Shown: piece by piece, positions 5,310 through 12,359 of the stretch
Position numbering within the stretch: the stretch's first letter is position 1
How the letters are laid out: each line of letters begins with the position of its first letter
Assembly (NCBI GenBank): GCA_015494595.1
Contig: WGAX01000046.1
Span: 1-25,878, forward strand
Source of the DNA: Nitratiruptor sp.
GTDB lineage: Bacteria > Campylobacterota > Campylobacteria > Campylobacterales > Nitratiruptoraceae
Direction of reading: 5' to 3'
DNA length: 25,878 nucleotides
The notes under the pieces: model-generated
Told to the model about the DNA's origin: nothing
Databases searched by the model: none
The model's input: the letters and a program-made list of their open reading frames with translations, nothing else
Translations under genes and position numbers: made by a program

Positions 5310-6809
5310 ATGAAAAAGGTAGTATTAAGTCTTTGTATTTTTATATCACTGCATGCTTCTATGCTTCATTTGGCTTTAGGAGCAGCTCCGAGTAGAGTCA
5401 ATCCCCTTTTGGCTACAGATAGTGCAAGTGCCCAGATCGCTTCATGGGTTTTTAATGGATTATTTAAGTATGATAAAGATGGCAATATTGTGGGCGATTT
5501 AGCAAAAAGCTGGAAATTTTTAAACGAAACAACCCTCTATATAACTCTAAAAAATAACATCTATTGGCATGATGGCAAGAAGTTTAGTGCTAGTGATGTG
5601 CTCTTTACCTACAAACTTGCAACTTCAAAGAAGATCTTTACTCCTTATGCTAATGAGTTTCGCTATGTAAAAGATGTAAAGGTTATAGATCCTCTTCATC
5701 TAAAAATCTACTATAAAAAACCCTATTTTAAAGCTTTACAAGTCTGGATGATGGGGATAGTACCAAAGCATATTTTGCAAAAAGAGAAAGATGTAATGAC
5801 AAGTAGTTTTAATCAGCATCCAATAGGGACGGGTCCTTATAAACTTAGAGGTTTTGAAGTGTCAAAAGATATTGTTTTAGAGGCAAATGAGCACTACTTT
5901 GAGCATAAACCCTATATCCAAAAAATTGTTTATCACTTTTTACCCGATCCTGCTACGCAATTTTTGATGTTAAAATCCAAAAAGCTTGATGTTGGGGGAC
6001 TTAGCCCTTTGCAGTATGAGAGACAAATTGATAAGGATTTTCGCTCCTTTTACAATATTTACGAGCAGCCAAGCCATGGTTATACCTATTTGGGATTTAA
6101 TCTTAGGCTTAAAAAATTTCAGGATAAAAGAGTAAGAGAAGCAATTAGCCTAGCTATAGATCGGCAGCAGATGATTGATATTCTCTTTTTCTCCCATGCC
6201 AAAATCTGTACAGGTCCTTTTATGCCAGGTACTTTTGCTTTTAATGAGAAGATTAAACCACCAAAACCGGATCTTGCTAGAGCCAAAAAGCTTTTAGCTG
6301 AAGCAGGCTATACAAAGGAGCATCCTTTGCATTTTGAGATCGCTACCAACTCCAATAACTCCATTAGAATGTATGCAGCCCAGATTATCCAGTACCAACT
6401 GGGTAAAATTGGAGTTAAAGTAAGGATCAAAGCGATGGAGTGGCAAGCCTTTTTGAATACGGTAGTAACGCCTAGAAAGTTTGAAACAGTTCTTTTGGGA
6501 TGGGCTTTGGGGCTTACACCGGATGCTTACTCTATTTGGCATAGTAAAGAGGCAAAACTTGGAGGGTTTAATTTAGTAAACTACAAAAATAAAGAGGTGG
6601 ATAGATTAATAGAAAAAGCTGAAAGCACAATAGATAGGGCAAAACTTTCTGCTTACTATAAAAAGATTTTTGCCATCATTGCACACGATATTCCCTATAT
6701 ATTTTTGTATATTCCAAACTCTATTACTGCAGTAAATAGAGCAATAAAAAATGTTACACCTTCTATTGTTGGCATTATGCATAATGAGATAGATTGGATC
6801 AAACCATAA
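5310..6809 (+). CDS. ABC transporter substrate-binding protein, family 5 (peptide/nickel type)
   Basis: The protein has 499 residues. The open frame extends left to 5106, but ATG 5310 starts a clear signal peptide (MKKVVLSLCIFISLHA), has TTAGGAAAA before it, and everything upstream is antisense to the regulator gene. The mature start reads LGAAPSRVNPLLATDSASAQ, the typical opening of SBP family 5. Later family marks are GDLAKSWKF, LKNNIYWHDGKKFSASDVLFTYK, PIGTGPYKL and YLGFNLR, then the lobe with RVREAISLAIDR. Proteins of this family bind peptides, nickel or other small ligands in the periplasm. No permease or ATPase genes are in the window, so it is either an orphan or works with a transporter elsewhere. 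Substrate unknown. Confidence 0.9.
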   Translation: MKKVVLSLCIFISLHASMLHLALGAAPSRVNPLLATDSASAQIASWVFNGLFKYDKDGNIVGDLAKSWKFLNETTLYITLKNNIYWHDGKKFSASDVLFTYKLATSKKIFTPYANEFRYVKDVKVIDPLHLKIYYKKPYFKALQVWMMGIVPKHILQKEKDVMTSSFNQHPIGTGPYKLRGFEVSKDIVLEANEHYFEHKPYIQKIVYHFLPDPATQFLMLKSKKLDVGGLSPLQYERQIDKDFRSFYNIYEQPSHGYTYLGFNLRLKKFQDKRVREAISLAIDRQQMIDILFFSHAKICTGPFMPGTFAFNEKIKPPKPDLARAKKLLAEAGYTKEHPLHFEIATNSNNSIRMYAAQIIQYQLGKIGVKVRIKAMEWQAFLNTVVTPRKFETVLLGWALGLTPDAYSIWHSKEAKLGGFNLVNYKNKEVDRLIEKAESTIDRAKLSAYYKKIFAIIAHDIPYIFLYIPNSITAVNRAIKNVTPSIVGIMHNEIDWIKP

Positions 6810-6951
6810 AAGATGTTACTTTTTAACTAAAAGAAATTTCATTTTATTTTGAGATAAATATTTCTAATATACATTTAAGAAGTCGTTGATTACAATTTGG
6901 CAATGTCCGTCAAAGTTTCCATTATTTAGGGCGGGGAGAGTGTAGTAAATA
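6810..6951. other. AT-rich gap after the binding-protein gene
   Basis: This first part of the 324-base gene-free stretch has no credible coding frame. It holds short weak inverted repeats such as GAAATTTC and GTTAC/GTAAC-like stretches, no convincing intrinsic terminator, and a GC-rich patch (GGGCGGGGAGAG, about 6929-6940) just ahead of the promoter. Confidence 0.5.
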
Positions 6952-6960
6952 TGCTACAAT
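6952..6960 (+). promoter_or_regulatory. Probable por operon promoter (extended -10)
   Basis: TGCTACAAT (TG at 6952-6953, TACAAT at 6955-6960) matches an extended -10 and is identical to the one before moaA. GTAG at 6942-6945 and CTAC at 6954-6957 form an inverted repeat across it, a possible operator. A start near 6967 would give a leader of about 167 bases. Confidence 0.55.
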
Positions 6961-6966
6961 ATATGC

Positions 6967-7133
6967 AAGCATTCAAGAGTAAAATGCGAAATATGCGCAA
7001 AGAGTAGGGTGGGAACGATCCGATTTTATGCCTGCAAAGGTAGAGAGAGTATGCAAGTAATCTACCAAAAAAGCAGGAAACTTCTGTAAAAGAGCAGGAG
7101 TAGTTCACTATCAAATTAGCGATAGGAGCGGAT
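6967..7133 (+). ncRNA. Structured 5' leader of the por operon (candidate cis-regulatory RNA)
   Basis: The leader holds a nested stem: CCTGC (7031-7035) pairs with GCAGG (7073-7077), and inside it GGTAGA (7039-7044) pairs with TCTACC (7061-7066) around a 16-base loop. The internal loop is purely A (AAA and AAAAAA). A second, longer pairing TAAAAT (6980-6985) with ATTTTA (7023-7028) could close an upstream domain. CTATC and GATAG (about 7108-7124) could pair next to the ribosome site AGGAG. I compared it by eye with TPP, FMN, glycine, cobalamin, SAM and preQ1 riboswitches and saw none of their core motifs. Function is inference. Confidence 0.4.
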
Positions 7134-7691
7134 ATGTTAGAGATACGATGGCATAGTCGGGCAGGCCAAGGAGCTGTAACAGGAGCAAAAGGTCTTGCAG
7201 ATGTGGTAGCCAATACAGGGAAATATGTGCAGGCATTTGCATTTTATGGCTCTGCAAAAAGAGGTGCAGCAATGACTGCTTATAATAGAGTGGATGAGAA
7301 GCCAATCCTCAATCACGAAAAGTTTATGCGACCAGACTATGTGCTTGTCATTGATCCGGGTCTTACATATACTGCAGATATTACGGCAAATGAGAAGGAA
7401 AATACCAAATATATCATCACAACCCACCTTTCCAAAGAGGAGCTTATAAAATCACAGCCAAAACTTGAGGGTAAAGAGGTGTATGTAGTAGATTGTATGC
7501 AAATCTCTCTTGACACTATTGGTAGGGCAATCCCCAATACTCCTATGCTTGGAGCTTTGATGAAAGTCTCTGGTATGTTTGATTTAGACTATTTCCAAAA
7601 TGCTATGAAAAAGGTTTTGGCAAAATTTCCACAAAAGATCATTGATGCGAATATGGCAGCAATTGAGCGTGCTTACAATGAAGTGCAATAA
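7134..7691 (+). CDS. porG: Pyruvate:ferredoxin oxidoreductase, gamma subunit
   Basis: The protein has 185 residues, the full length of a POR gamma subunit. It starts with IRWHSRAGQGAVTGAKGLAD, the family's glycine-rich opening, and has GSAKRGAAMTAYNRVDEKPI and a C-terminal ERAYNEV. The enzyme joins CO2 and acetyl-CoA with reduced ferredoxin to make pyruvate, or runs in reverse, with TPP and iron-sulfur clusters. The order gamma-delta-alpha-beta is that of Helicobacter, Campylobacter and other Campylobacterota. It is the first gene of a long operon, with AGGAGCGG before ATG. 2-Oxoglutarate oxidoreductase is the nearest alternative, but the delta subunit and order favour POR. Confidence 0.93.
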   Translation: MLEIRWHSRAGQGAVTGAKGLADVVANTGKYVQAFAFYGSAKRGAAMTAYNRVDEKPILNHEKFMRPDYVLVIDPGLTYTADITANEKENTKYIITTHLSKEELIKSQPKLEGKEVYVVDCMQISLDTIGRAIPNTPMLGALMKVSGMFDLDYFQNAMKKVLAKFPQKIIDANMAAIERAYNEVQ

Positions 7692-7701
7692 AGGATAAGC
7701 G

Positions 7702-8133
7702 ATGGCAAAAGATCTAAAAGAGATAAAAGATGTTAATGAGATTAAAGATTTAGGATGGGATGAGCTGATACCGGGAGCTGCGCTTTTTTCATTTACTGAG
7801 CCGGTAGAAGATGTAGTAGAGGTGCCAATGGAGGAGCGCCCCTATGCACCTACAAACTCTCACGAGTGGCAGGTAGGAGATTGGCGGGTAGAAAAGCCTG
7901 TATACAATAGAGATCTCTGTATCGACTGTCAATTTTGCTGGGTATTTTGCCCAGATATGTCTATTTTGAGTCGTGATAAGAAGATGATAGGGGTTATTTA
8001 TGAGCATTGCAAAGGGTGTGGTATTTGTGTAGAGGTGTGTCCAACCAATCCAAAATCGCTTTTGATGTTCCCTGAGCATACTGACAACGCGCAAGCCCTT
8101 GCTATGTGGCCTAAAAAAGAAGAGAAGAAGTAA
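7702..8133 (+). CDS. porD: Pyruvate:ferredoxin oxidoreductase, delta subunit (2[4Fe-4S])
   Basis: The protein has 143 residues. Two complete [4Fe-4S] motifs are visible: Cys73-x2-Cys76-x2-Cys79-x3-Cys83-Pro and Cys103-x2-Cys106-x2-Cys109-x3-Cys113-Pro, so it is the bacterial-ferredoxin-like electron-transfer subunit. About 70 residues precede the clusters, with an acidic/basic stretch (KDLKEIKDVNEIKDLGWDEL) longer than in archaeal PorD but as in Campylobacterota homologues. It starts ten bases after porG, with AAAGGATAAGCG before ATG. Confidence 0.94.
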   Translation: MAKDLKEIKDVNEIKDLGWDELIPGAALFSFTEPVEDVVEVPMEERPYAPTNSHEWQVGDWRVEKPVYNRDLCIDCQFCWVFCPDMSILSRDKKMIGVIYEHCKGCGICVEVCPTNPKSLLMFPEHTDNAQALAMWPKKEEKK

Positions 8134-8143
8134 AGGATAGAGG

Positions 8144-9361
8144 ATGGCAAAAAAGTATGAGCTTAATGAAGTAGAGGTTTGGGATGGGAATATGGCTGCT
8201 GCTCATGCCCTGAGACAGGCAAATATCGATATTGTAGCAGCATATCCTATTACACCTTCTACACCGATTGTGCAAAACTACTCCAAGTTTTTGGCAGATG
8301 GGTATGTAGATGGTGAATTTATTATGGTGGAGTCTGAGCACTCTGCAATGAGTGGATGTGTGGCTGCAAGTGCTGCGGGGGTAAGAGCTGCTACTGCCAC
8401 AAGTAGCCAAGGTTTTGCACTGATGGTAGAGGTACTCTATCAGGCAAGTGGTATGAGGCTTCCGATTGTTTTGACAGTGGTCAATAGAGCCTTGGCAGCG
8501 CCTCTTAATGTTAATGGGGATCACTCCGATATGTATCTTGGGCGCGATGCTGGTTGGATCAATCTATGTAGCTACAACCCTCAAGAGGCCTACGATTTGA
8601 CATTAATGGCTTTTAGAATCGGTGAAGATCTTAATGTGAGACTCCCTGTAATGGTACATCAAGATGGATTTATCTGCTCCCATACCGCACAAAATGTACG
8701 ACCACTTCAAGATGAAGAAGCTGCAGAGTTTGTGGGAGAGTATAAAGCTGTCAATACTATGCTTGATGTGGCAAATCCGGTTACGCACGGGGTGCAGACT
8801 GAAGAAGATTGGCATTTTGAGCATAAAGCACGCCAGCACAACGATTTGATGAATTCTGTGAAAGTGATTAAAGAGGTTTTTGCAGAGTTTAAAGATCGTA
8901 CGGGCAGAGAGTATGATCTTGTTTATACTTATAAAATGGATGATGCAGATGTAGCAATTTTTGCGTTGGGTACAACAGTAGAGAGTGCCCAGATTGCTGC
9001 AGATCAGATGCGAGAGCAAGGGATTAAAGCCGGAGTAGTGAGTCTTAGAGTGCTTCGCCCATTTCCGTTTGATGAGGTAGCCAAAGCTTTAGGCAATGTC
9101 AAAGCAGTTGCTGCAATGGATCGCAGTGCTCCGGGTGGAACTTTTGGAATGCTCTTTAATGAGATCAGTGCTGCACTTTTGGCTCGAGGTAAGAGTCCGG
9201 TTATTTTGAATTATATCTATGGTCTTGGTGGACGAGATACTACTATTACGATGCTTAAAGAGGTGTATGAGGAGCTTGACAAGTGTGCAAAAGCGGGTGA
9301 AGCTGTGGTGCCGTTGCAGCAGTTCTTAGGACTAAGAGGTCCAAAGCTATCGTTTTATTAA
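8144..9361 (+). CDS. porA: Pyruvate:ferredoxin oxidoreductase, alpha subunit
   Basis: The protein has 405 residues. The pyrimidine-binding fold opens with AAYPITPSTPIVQ (about 32-44), continues with FIMVESEHSAMSGCVAASAAGVRAATATSSQG and MRLPIVLTVVNRALAAPLNVNGDHSDMYLGRDAGW, all classic PorA segments. The C-terminal domain has ALGTTVESAQIAADQMREQG and LRVLRPFPFDEV. It holds the substrate-binding half of the active site at the alpha-beta interface. It lies ten bases after porD and 12 before porB. Confidence 0.96.
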   Translation: MAKKYELNEVEVWDGNMAAAHALRQANIDIVAAYPITPSTPIVQNYSKFLADGYVDGEFIMVESEHSAMSGCVAASAAGVRAATATSSQGFALMVEVLYQASGMRLPIVLTVVNRALAAPLNVNGDHSDMYLGRDAGWINLCSYNPQEAYDLTLMAFRIGEDLNVRLPVMVHQDGFICSHTAQNVRPLQDEEAAEFVGEYKAVNTMLDVANPVTHGVQTEEDWHFEHKARQHNDLMNSVKVIKEVFAEFKDRTGREYDLVYTYKMDDADVAIFALGTTVESAQIAADQMREQGIKAGVVSLRVLRPFPFDEVAKALGNVKAVAAMDRSAPGGTFGMLFNEISAALLARGKSPVILNYIYGLGGRDTTITMLKEVYEELDKCAKAGEAVVPLQQFLGLRGPKLSFY

Positions 9362-9373
9362 GAGGGGGAAGTT

Positions 9374-10372
9374 ATGGTAAAAAAGATTAAGAACTTAAAA
9401 GAGTTTTCACTCTCCAATGATAGATTTGAGGGTGCAAACCTTATGTGTCCGGGTTGTGCACACAATATTATCGTGCGAGAAGTTCTCAATGCTACTGATG
9501 ATCCTGTCATTGTAGCCACTGCTACGGGATGTTTGGAGGTTTGTACAGCGGTTTATCCAAAAACAAGTTGGGATGTGAGCTGGATCCATATTGGATTTGA
9601 GAATGCTGCAGTTGCTGCTGCGACAGTGAGTGCAGCCTATGAAGTAGCAAAGAGAAAAGGTAAGCTTCCGCCTGCTACACAAAAACTTGTAGAAGAGGGT
9701 AAGGAGCCAAAAATTGTAGCATTTGGAGGTGATGGCGGTACATATGATATTGGATTTCAATCACTTAGCGGTGCATTTGAGAGGGGCCATAACTTTATGT
9801 ATGTCTGTCTAGACAATGAAGTCTATGCCAATACTGGTGGTCAAAGAAGCTCATCTACTCCAATTGGTGCCAGTACTTCTACAAGTCCGGCTGGAAGTGT
9901 AAGCTATGGTGAGAAGATGATGAAAAAGAGTATGGTAGAGATTATGGCTGATCACGGAGCTCCCTATGTGGCTCAAGTGAGTCCAAGCAAGTGGAAAGAT
10001 CTGGTCAAGAAAGTACAAAAAGGTTTTGAAGTGTATGGACCAGTCTATATCAATGCCCAGAGTGCTTGTACTACTGAGTGGAAGCATGCTCCAGAGGACA
10101 CTATTGAAGTGAGCGATCTAGGAGTGGATAGCTGTGTATGGCCACTCTATGAAATCATCAACGAGCGTGATGAGCACGGCATAATTTATAGTACCAAGCT
10201 CAATATCACCTATCGACCAAAGAAAAAGATTCCTGTAGAGGAGTATCTAGCTGCACAGCCAAGATTTCGCCACCTTTTCAAACCGGAAAATCGCCATATT
10301 ATAGATTTGTGGCAAAAAGCAGTTGATGCAAGATGGGAGTATCTGCAAAGAAGAGAAGAAGCTGGAGTATAG
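9374..10372 (+). CDS. porB: Pyruvate:ferredoxin oxidoreductase, beta subunit (TPP)
   Basis: The protein has 332 residues. The TPP motif GGDGGTYDIGFQSL begins near residue 118 and is completed by LDNEVYANTGGQRSSSTP. Cluster-ligand cysteines are Cys25, Cys28 (CPGC), one in ATGCLEVC (Cys53, with a further Cys57) and Cys232 (SACTTEW). It binds TPP and a [4Fe-4S] cluster and makes the active site with PorA. The next gene begins right after its stop codon without a gap. Confidence 0.96.
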   Translation: MVKKIKNLKEFSLSNDRFEGANLMCPGCAHNIIVREVLNATDDPVIVATATGCLEVCTAVYPKTSWDVSWIHIGFENAAVAAATVSAAYEVAKRKGKLPPATQKLVEEGKEPKIVAFGGDGGTYDIGFQSLSGAFERGHNFMYVCLDNEVYANTGGQRSSSTPIGASTSTSPAGSVSYGEKMMKKSMVEIMADHGAPYVAQVSPSKWKDLVKKVQKGFEVYGPVYINAQSACTTEWKHAPEDTIEVSDLGVDSCVWPLYEIINERDEHGIIYSTKLNITYRPKKKIPVEEYLAAQPRFRHLFKPENRHIIDLWQKAVDARWEYLQRREEAGV

Positions 10373-10780
10373 ATGAGCTATATCTATGCTACCATCAAAA
10401 AAGGAGTGGCAGAAGAGGCAAAGCAGTTTGAGTGTATCTCTCAAAGGTATGGGCTTCCCTTCTGCCTTCTTCTGATTTATGTTGATGGTGCAGGTGATAT
10501 TAGCGAAGTTGTTACATCCAATACAAGATGTGCCGATAAGTTTATAAAAATTGATGAGCACTACTATGCTTTGCTCTTTTTTGCTAATAGAGCAGACTCT
10601 TATGTTACAGTTACAAATAAGTTGATGTTTGTGTTAGAAAAACACTATCCTACAGCCAAGATTGCAATGGGAGTTGCCTGTAAATACCGTTTAGAAGATG
10701 GAGATATTGTCTCTAAAGCGCTTCAAAATGTCCTGCGTGCTCAAGATGCTTCTATGAATACTATTATTGATGAATTTTAA
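10373..10780 (+). CDS. Degenerate GGDEF-like (nucleotidyl-cyclase-fold) protein
   Basis: The protein has 135 residues and no signal or membrane segment. ATG directly follows the porB stop, with GGAG 6-9 bases upstream. The order of elements resembles a GGDEF domain: a first strand FCLLLIYVD (about 30-38), the segment KFIKIDEHYYALLFF (about 56-70) where GGDEF should be, TAKIAMGVA (94-102) like the usual 'sIGvA' strand, and a last helix DIVSKALQNVLRAQ (111-124) like 'ADxALYxAK'. The glycine pair and most metal and GTP residues are gone, so it is probably not a cyclase. The family assignment is my inference and weak. It may be a regulatory or structural domain acting with POR or LuxS. Confidence 0.55.
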   Translation: MSYIYATIKKGVAEEAKQFECISQRYGLPFCLLLIYVDGAGDISEVVTSNTRCADKFIKIDEHYYALLFFANRADSYVTVTNKLMFVLEKHYPTAKIAMGVACKYRLEDGDIVSKALQNVLRAQDASMNTIIDEF

Positions 10781-10789
10781 AGGATTGTT

Positions 10790-11341
10790 ATGCCATTACT
10801 AGAGAGCTTTATGGTAGATCATACCAAAATGCAAGCACCTGCTGTGCGTGTTGCAAAGGATATGCAAACACCTAAAGGTGATGATATTAGAGTTTTTGAT
10901 TTGAGATTTGTGCATCCCAATAAAGAGATAATGAGTCAAAAGGGTACCCATACATTAGAGCATCTTTTTGCTGGATTTATGCGAGAGCATCTCAATAGCG
11001 ATGAGGTAGAGATTATTGATATTTCGCCTATGGGATGTAGGACAGGTTTTTATATGAGCGTGATTGGTAAGCCAAATGAGCTTGATGTAGCGCAAGCATG
11101 GGAGAAGAGTATGCGCAATATTTTGGCGCTTAAGAGTGTAGAAGATATACCTGAGCTCAATATCTATCAGTGTGGTAGCTGCTATATGCACTCTTTACGA
11201 GAAGCCCAAAGGATTGCAGCTTTTGTAGTGGAAAATGGAATTGGTATTATGCACAATGAAGAGCTTAAGCTTCCTGAAGGCTTTGCAACTCATAAATGCG
11301 ATATAGATCCAAAGAGTGTAAAGGTGATAGGAGAGGAGTAG
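10790..11341 (+). CDS. luxS: S-ribosylhomocysteine lyase (AI-2 synthesis)
   Basis: The protein has 183 residues. The metal site is intact: His54 and His58 of THTLEHLF, with Glu57, and Cys128 in YQCGSC. The catalytic Cys83 lies in PMGCRTGFYMS. LuxS cleaves S-ribosylhomocysteine to homocysteine and DPD, the precursor of autoinducer AI-2, in the cytoplasm. The C-terminus runs somewhat longer than in typical ~155-170-residue LuxS. It lies nine bases after the GGDEF-like gene, and the next gene begins in its stop codon. No pfs/mtnN gene is in the window. Confidence 0.97.
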   Translation: MPLLESFMVDHTKMQAPAVRVAKDMQTPKGDDIRVFDLRFVHPNKEIMSQKGTHTLEHLFAGFMREHLNSDEVEIIDISPMGCRTGFYMSVIGKPNELDVAQAWEKSMRNILALKSVEDIPELNIYQCGSCYMHSLREAQRIAAFVVENGIGIMHNEELKLPEGFATHKCDIDPKSVKVIGEE

Positions 11342-11622
11342 TGAGAGTTGTTATTCCTTTACGAAATGGCTCCTTAGCTTCTGTTGCAAGTGCACAAACT
11401 TACGCTTTTGTGGAGCTTGATGAGAGTATGCAAAAGCAGCATATTAGCTATAAAGAGAGTTGGAGTGGGGAGTTTTTTGATTATATTGTTACTTCAAAAA
11501 GAGATGATGCGCTTGATGAAGCTTTTGAGCTTGGTGCTAGAGCGCTATTAGCAAGAGAGGGGATGGATATAGAGGCGATTCTTGAAGCAATGATGTTTAG
11601 AGAATTAGATGAGATTGTATGA
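11341..11622 (+). CDS. Unknown 93-residue protein after luxS
   Basis: I chose GTG 11341, which overlaps the luxS TAG by one base and follows the purine-rich GGAGAGGAG; the frame is open to ATG 11296, but that start lacks a good site and lies deep inside luxS. The 93 residues have no membrane segment. They begin with a beta strand (RVVIPLRNG) like the start of NifX/NifB-type cofactor-binding domains, then a strand ending in YIVTSKRDD, and an acidic helical end (ALDEAFELGARALLAREGMD, then AILEAMMFRELDEI). I do not recognise a family. The overlap with luxS and with the methyltransferase gene (ATGA) shows cotranslation. Confidence 0.7.
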   Translation: MRVVIPLRNGSLASVASAQTYAFVELDESMQKQHISYKESWSGEFFDYIVTSKRDDALDEAFELGARALLAREGMDIEAILEAMMFRELDEIV

Positions 11623-12359
11623 AATATGAGAAGCGCATAAGTGCAGATGGAAGTGAGACCCTCTATTCAAAAGAGTATGAGGAGTGTTACCACTCTATAA
11701 AAGATGGAGCTTTTCAAGAAGCACTCTATAAACATGTTCTTCCTGCATTCTCTTTAGTCCCACCAAAGCCACACCTACGAATTCTTGATATCTGTTTTGG
11801 ATTGGGAATGAATACTTTAACTACTCTGCATTATCTGCAATACCAATCTGCTACCAAATCTGTAACAATCTTTTCTCCTGAGCTTGATAGTGAGCTTTTG
11901 CTTCTTTTAAAAGATCTTCGCTATCCTGTGCAACTACAAAAATATCTTCCTATTATAGAGCAATTAGTAAATAATAGAGTCTATAAAAGCGATAATATAT
12001 CTATAGAGCTTTTTGTGGGTGATGCAAGAGAGTATATCAAAACATTGGGCGGTATTGATATTGTATATCAGGATGCTTTTAGTCCCAAAAAAAATCCGAT
12101 GCTGTGGACAGTGGAGTATTTTAACGATATTGCCTCTTTGATGAATGAAGATGGGGTATTGACTACCTACTCTATAGCTACTCCTGTGCGTTTGGCTCTT
12201 TATGAAGCGGGTTTTAGGATATATGAGATGCAGCCTAAGGGTGTAAGAAAGATTACTATAGCAAGTAAAAGTATACTTCCTTTACAAGAGATCGATATGG
12301 AGCAAAAAAAGTTACGCGCTACTGCCCAACCCTTGAGGGACAAAGGTGAAGAGATATAG
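11619..12359 (+). CDS. MnmC N-domain-type SAM-dependent tRNA methyltransferase
   Basis: The protein has 246 residues. SAM-binding motif I is LDICFGLGMNT (about 56-66), and the signature QDAFSPKKNPMLWT (about 151-164) is that of the MnmC methyltransferase domain, as is the later LTTYSIATPVRLAL-x-EAGF. In E. coli this domain methylates nm5U to mnm5U at tRNA wobble position 34 and is fused to an FAD oxidase domain. Here only the methyltransferase domain is present, the 'MnmD' architecture. mnmG, which makes the substrate modification, lies 3.5 kb downstream. Both ends overlap neighbours (ATGA with 11341-11622; 14 bases with the cyclase gene). Confidence 0.85.
   Translation: MKYEKRISADGSETLYSKEYEECYHSIKDGAFQEALYKHVLPAFSLVPPKPHLRILDICFGLGMNTLTTLHYLQYQSATKSVTIFSPELDSELLLLLKDLRYPVQLQKYLPIIEQLVNNRVYKSDNISIELFVGDAREYIKTLGGIDIVYQDAFSPKKNPMLWTVEYFNDIASLMNEDGVLTTYSIATPVRLALYEAGFRIYEMQPKGVRKITIASKSILPLQEIDMEQKKLRATAQPLRDKGEEI

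Noticed and set aside
6897..6930. A TGGCAATGTCCG-type word that resembles half of a sigma-54 site
   Set aside because: It lacks the GC element at the required spacing (TGGC-n8-TTGCA).
6967..7133. Known riboswitch, SRP RNA or 6S RNA in the por leader
   Set aside because: None of the core motifs of TPP, FMN, glycine, cobalamin, SAM or preQ1 riboswitches, nor the GGAAGGAAGCAGCC-like SRP loop, is present; 6S RNA lacks a sequence signature that I could test by eye.
8111..8524. 137-codon open frame antisense to porA
   Set aside because: A shadow of the porA reading frame, with a biased residue composition.
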